DNA of 11,343 nt from Gammaproteobacteria bacterium. GTDB taxonomy: Bacteria; Pseudomonadota; Gammaproteobacteria; HK1. Shown piece by piece: positions 9,481 through 11,343 of the stretch. Position 1 is the stretch's first letter, and the number at the start of each line of letters is the position of its first letter. The DNA lies in NCBI GenBank assembly GCA_022822245.1, contig JAJECB010000168.1:1-11343 (forward strand). The letters are read 5' to 3'. Both the position numbers and the translations under genes were made by a program. The notes below the pieces were generated by a model. It did no database searches, was not told the DNA's origin, and was given only the letters and a program-made list of their open reading frames with translations.

Positions 9481-9548
9481 GGATGCCGTGAACCCGCCCT
9501 CCATCCGCCGCGAGGGGAGCGCCGCCCGGCCCGGCGCGCGGACGGTTC

Positions 9549-10427
9549 ATGGCCGCTGAGCCGCCGCCCCCCGTCCCGTCGCCGGCCGTCCCCGAGCCCC
9601 TGGTCGCCGTCGAGGGGCTTTCCTTCCACCGCGGGTCACGGCCGGTCTTCGACTCCCTCGACATGACCATGGCGAAGGGCGAGATCACCGCGGTGCTCGG
9701 CCCGAGCGGGGTGGGCAAGACGACCCTCCTCAAGCTCATCGGCGGGGAGCTCAAGCCGGACGGCGGACGCGTGCGGGTCGGCGGCGAGGACGTGCACCGC
9801 CTCTCGCGCTCTCGCCTCTACGCGCTCCGCAAGCGGATGGGGGTCCTCTTCCAGGCGGGCGCCCTCTTCACCGACCTCGACGTCTTCGACAACGTCGCGT
9901 TCCCCCTCCGCGAGCACACCGGGCTGTCCGAGGAGACGATCCGTGACGTGGTGCTGCTCAAGCTCGAGGCGGTCGGGCTGCGAAACGCCCGGCGCCTCTG
10001 GCCGCGCGAGCTCTCGGGGGGGATGGCGCGCCGCGTCGCGCTCGCCCGCGCGATCGCCCTCGATCCGGAGATCGTCCTCTACGACGAGCCCCTGGCCGGC
10101 CAGGACCCGATCTCCTCCGGAGTGCTCACGGCGCTCATCCGGCAGCTCAACGATGCGCTCGGGCTCACCAGCATCGTGGTGACGCACGACGTCGAGGAGG
10201 TCTCCGCGATCGCGGACCGGATGCACGTACTTTCCGGCGGCCGATGCATCGCGACGGGCGCGCCGGCGAATATCCACGCCTCGGACGAGTCATCCGTCCG
10301 GCAGTTCATGCGGGGCCTCCCGGACGGTCCGGTGCCGTTCCACTTTCCGGGACCTCCGATCGCGGAGGATCTGCTGGGGGCCGAGCCGGGCGGCCCGGCT
10401 GCCGCGTCCGCCGCGGCGCGCGCCTGA
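9549..10427 (+). CDS. mlaF: MlaF-type phospholipid ABC transporter ATPase
   Basis: Cytoplasmic ATPase of an MCE-type lipid transporter. In E. coli MlaFEDB moves phospholipid between the inner membrane and the periplasmic carrier MlaC to keep outer-membrane asymmetry. The protein has 292 residues (E. coli 269), the excess being a Pro-rich N-terminus and an Ala-rich C-terminus. Walker A is GPSGVGKTT with Lys57. The Q-loop lies in GVLFQAGALFTDL. The signature is L155-S-G-G-M. Walker B is EIVLYDEP with Glu180, followed by the family-typical LAGQDP, and the switch histidine is His213. Near the end, VRQFMRGLPDGPVPFHFP is the hallmark of MlaF rather than other ATPases. It lies 68 bases after secF and 26 bases before mlaE. 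A paralogue serving a different MCE protein is possible. Confidence 0.92.
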   Translation: MAAEPPPPVPSPAVPEPLVAVEGLSFHRGSRPVFDSLDMTMAKGEITAVLGPSGVGKTTLLKLIGGELKPDGGRVRVGGEDVHRLSRSRLYALRKRMGVLFQAGALFTDLDVFDNVAFPLREHTGLSEETIRDVVLLKLEAVGLRNARRLWPRELSGGMARRVALARAIALDPEIVLYDEPLAGQDPISSGVLTALIRQLNDALGLTSIVVTHDVEEVSAIADRMHVLSGGRCIATGAPANIHASDESSVRQFMRGLPDGPVPFHFPGPPIAEDLLGAEPGGPAAASAAARA

Positions 10428-10453
10428 TCCGCGGCGTTCCAGCCCGCATCCCC

Positions 10454-11230
10454 ATGGAGACGTTCGCGTGGCTTGGCCGGCACGTCCTCGGCTGGCTCGA
10501 GATGCTCGGGAGGGGCACCGTCTTTCTCGGCCGGGTGCTGGCCGGACTGCCCGGCGCGGCGCTCCGGGGGCGGGAGCTTCTCCGCCAGCTCGGGCGGGTC
10601 GGGGCGCAGAGCATGGTGCTCATCCTGGTGTCCGGCGCCTTCGTCGGCATGGTCCTCGGCCTCCAGGGGTACAACATGCTGGTGCGTTTCGGGGCCGAGG
10701 AGTCCCTCGGCCTCGCGGTGGCCCTCGCCCTCGTGCGCGAGCTCGGGCCAGTGGTCTCGGCCCTTCTCTACGCGGGCCGGGCGGGCTCCGCCCTCGCGGC
10801 CGAGATCGGCCTCATGAAGACCACCGAGCAGCTCGCGGCGATGGGCATGATGGCGGTCGATCCCCTGCACCGGGTCGTCGCCCCCCGGTTCCTCGCCGGG
10901 ATCCTCTCCGTGCCGTTGCTCGCCGCGATGTTCAGCGCGATCGGGGTGCTCGGGGGGCAGTTTGTCGGGGTCGGGCTGCTTGGCGTGGACGACGGGGCGT
11001 TCTGGTCCCAGATGCAGGCGGGGGTCGACTTCCGCGACGACGTCGTGAACGGGATCGTGAAGAGCGTGGTGTTCGGAGTCGTGGTCACGTGGATCTCCCT
11101 GTTCCAGGGCCACGACGCGGTGCCCACCTCGGAAGGGGTGTCGCGAGCGACGACCCGCTCGGTGGTGTGGTCGTCGCTCGCGGTGTTCGGCCTCGACTTC
11201 GTCCTCACTTCCCTGATGTTCAATGACTAG
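10454..11230 (+). CDS. mlaE: MlaE-type phospholipid ABC transporter permease
   Basis: Inner-membrane permease that dimerises, pairs with MlaF and holds the MlaD hexamer. The protein has 258 residues (E. coli 260). The ATG at 10454 is preferred because it restores family length. The frame is open further upstream into mlaF, but that extension is Arg/Gly-rich and unlike the family. Family features are an amphipathic N-terminal region, then SGAFVGMVLGLQGYNML, LVRELGPVVSALLYAGRAGSALAAEIG (the conserved core, with RELGPV and AGRVG-like motifs), MKTTEQLAAMGMM with DPLHRVVAPR, and a final hydrophobic segment ending LDFVLTSLMF. No Shine-Dalgarno is obvious, so coupling to mlaF is likely. The expected next gene, mlaD, is not found in the 113 bases that remain. 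Confidence 0.94.
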   Translation: METFAWLGRHVLGWLEMLGRGTVFLGRVLAGLPGAALRGRELLRQLGRVGAQSMVLILVSGAFVGMVLGLQGYNMLVRFGAEESLGLAVALALVRELGPVVSALLYAGRAGSALAAEIGLMKTTEQLAAMGMMAVDPLHRVVAPRFLAGILSVPLLAAMFSAIGVLGGQFVGVGLLGVDDGAFWSQMQAGVDFRDDVVNGIVKSVVFGVVVTWISLFQGHDAVPTSEGVSRATTRSVVWSSLAVFGLDFVLTSLMFND

Positions 11231-11343
11231 CCCGCAAAATTCACCGATTTTCGTCGCGAGGGCGTCGAGACGGCGCTGTGACTGGCCGCACGGACCGAAA
11301 GATGCTGAAGGCGTAGCCGACACTACGTCGAAGCGGCTTGAGG
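11231..11343. other. Non-coding tail after mlaE, possible dispersed repeat
   Basis: No start of mlaD or other supported gene is seen. It begins with an AT-rich AAAAT-TCACCG-ATTTT element (11236-11251, 5-bp stem). Near the end CGTAG (11312-11316) pairs with CTACG (11323-11327), and AGCCG (11315-11319) can instead pair with CGGCT (11334-11338). A - strand frame enters it (from about 11323) but runs through mlaE antisense and is a shadow. The block resembles intergenic repeat sequence in style, but only one copy is visible here. Confidence 0.35.

Noticed and set aside
9519..9537. Hairpin (6-bp stem, 7-base loop) between secF and mlaF
   Set aside because: There is no T-run, it is very GC-rich sequence, and the stem is short enough to arise by chance. 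It is not called as a terminator.

Overview
The window is about 11.3 kb of GC-rich chromosome that looks gammaproteobacterial. The main evidence is the order queA-tgt-yajC-secD-secF, which is the Escherichia coli order, a PcnB-type poly(A) polymerase, and a lipid-transport pair of the MlaF/MlaE type. I cannot name the genus. High GC and long shadow frames fit a purple-sulfur or halophilic type of gammaproteobacterium, but that is inference only. All protein genes read on the + strand. The one - strand gene is a tRNA.

Region 1 (1-2263): the 3' part of pcnB, cut by the window edge, overlaps by 4 bases a secreted Sel1-repeat protein with two C-terminal peptidoglycan-binding domains.

Region 2 (2264-3750) looks like an accessory pocket between core genes. 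It opens with a near-perfect 28-bp inverted repeat of the REP-like class, continues with a leader containing three stem-loops, a CmcJ/NvfI-family putative Fe(II)/2-oxoglutarate oxygenase and a small membrane-anchored coiled-coil protein, and ends against the 3' end of a tRNA-Leu gene.

Region 3 (3751-9480): tRNA-Leu(CAA) on the - strand diverges from queA, followed by tgt, yajC, secD and secF. QueA and Tgt make queuosine in tRNA. YajC, SecD and SecF form the accessory complex of the Sec translocon. A likely extended -10 promoter overlaps the tgt stop codon, and yajC and secD are separated by an unusually long 197-base gap.

Region 4 (9481-11343): mlaF and mlaE encode the ATPase and permease of an MCE-type phospholipid transporter. 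mlaD, normally next, does not start within the last 113 bases. Those bases are non-coding, carry small palindromes and may be part of a dispersed repeat.

Most of the window is conserved housekeeping DNA. I see no complete new system. The parts that deserve a second look are the pocket at 2264-3750 and the unexplained sequence after mlaE.
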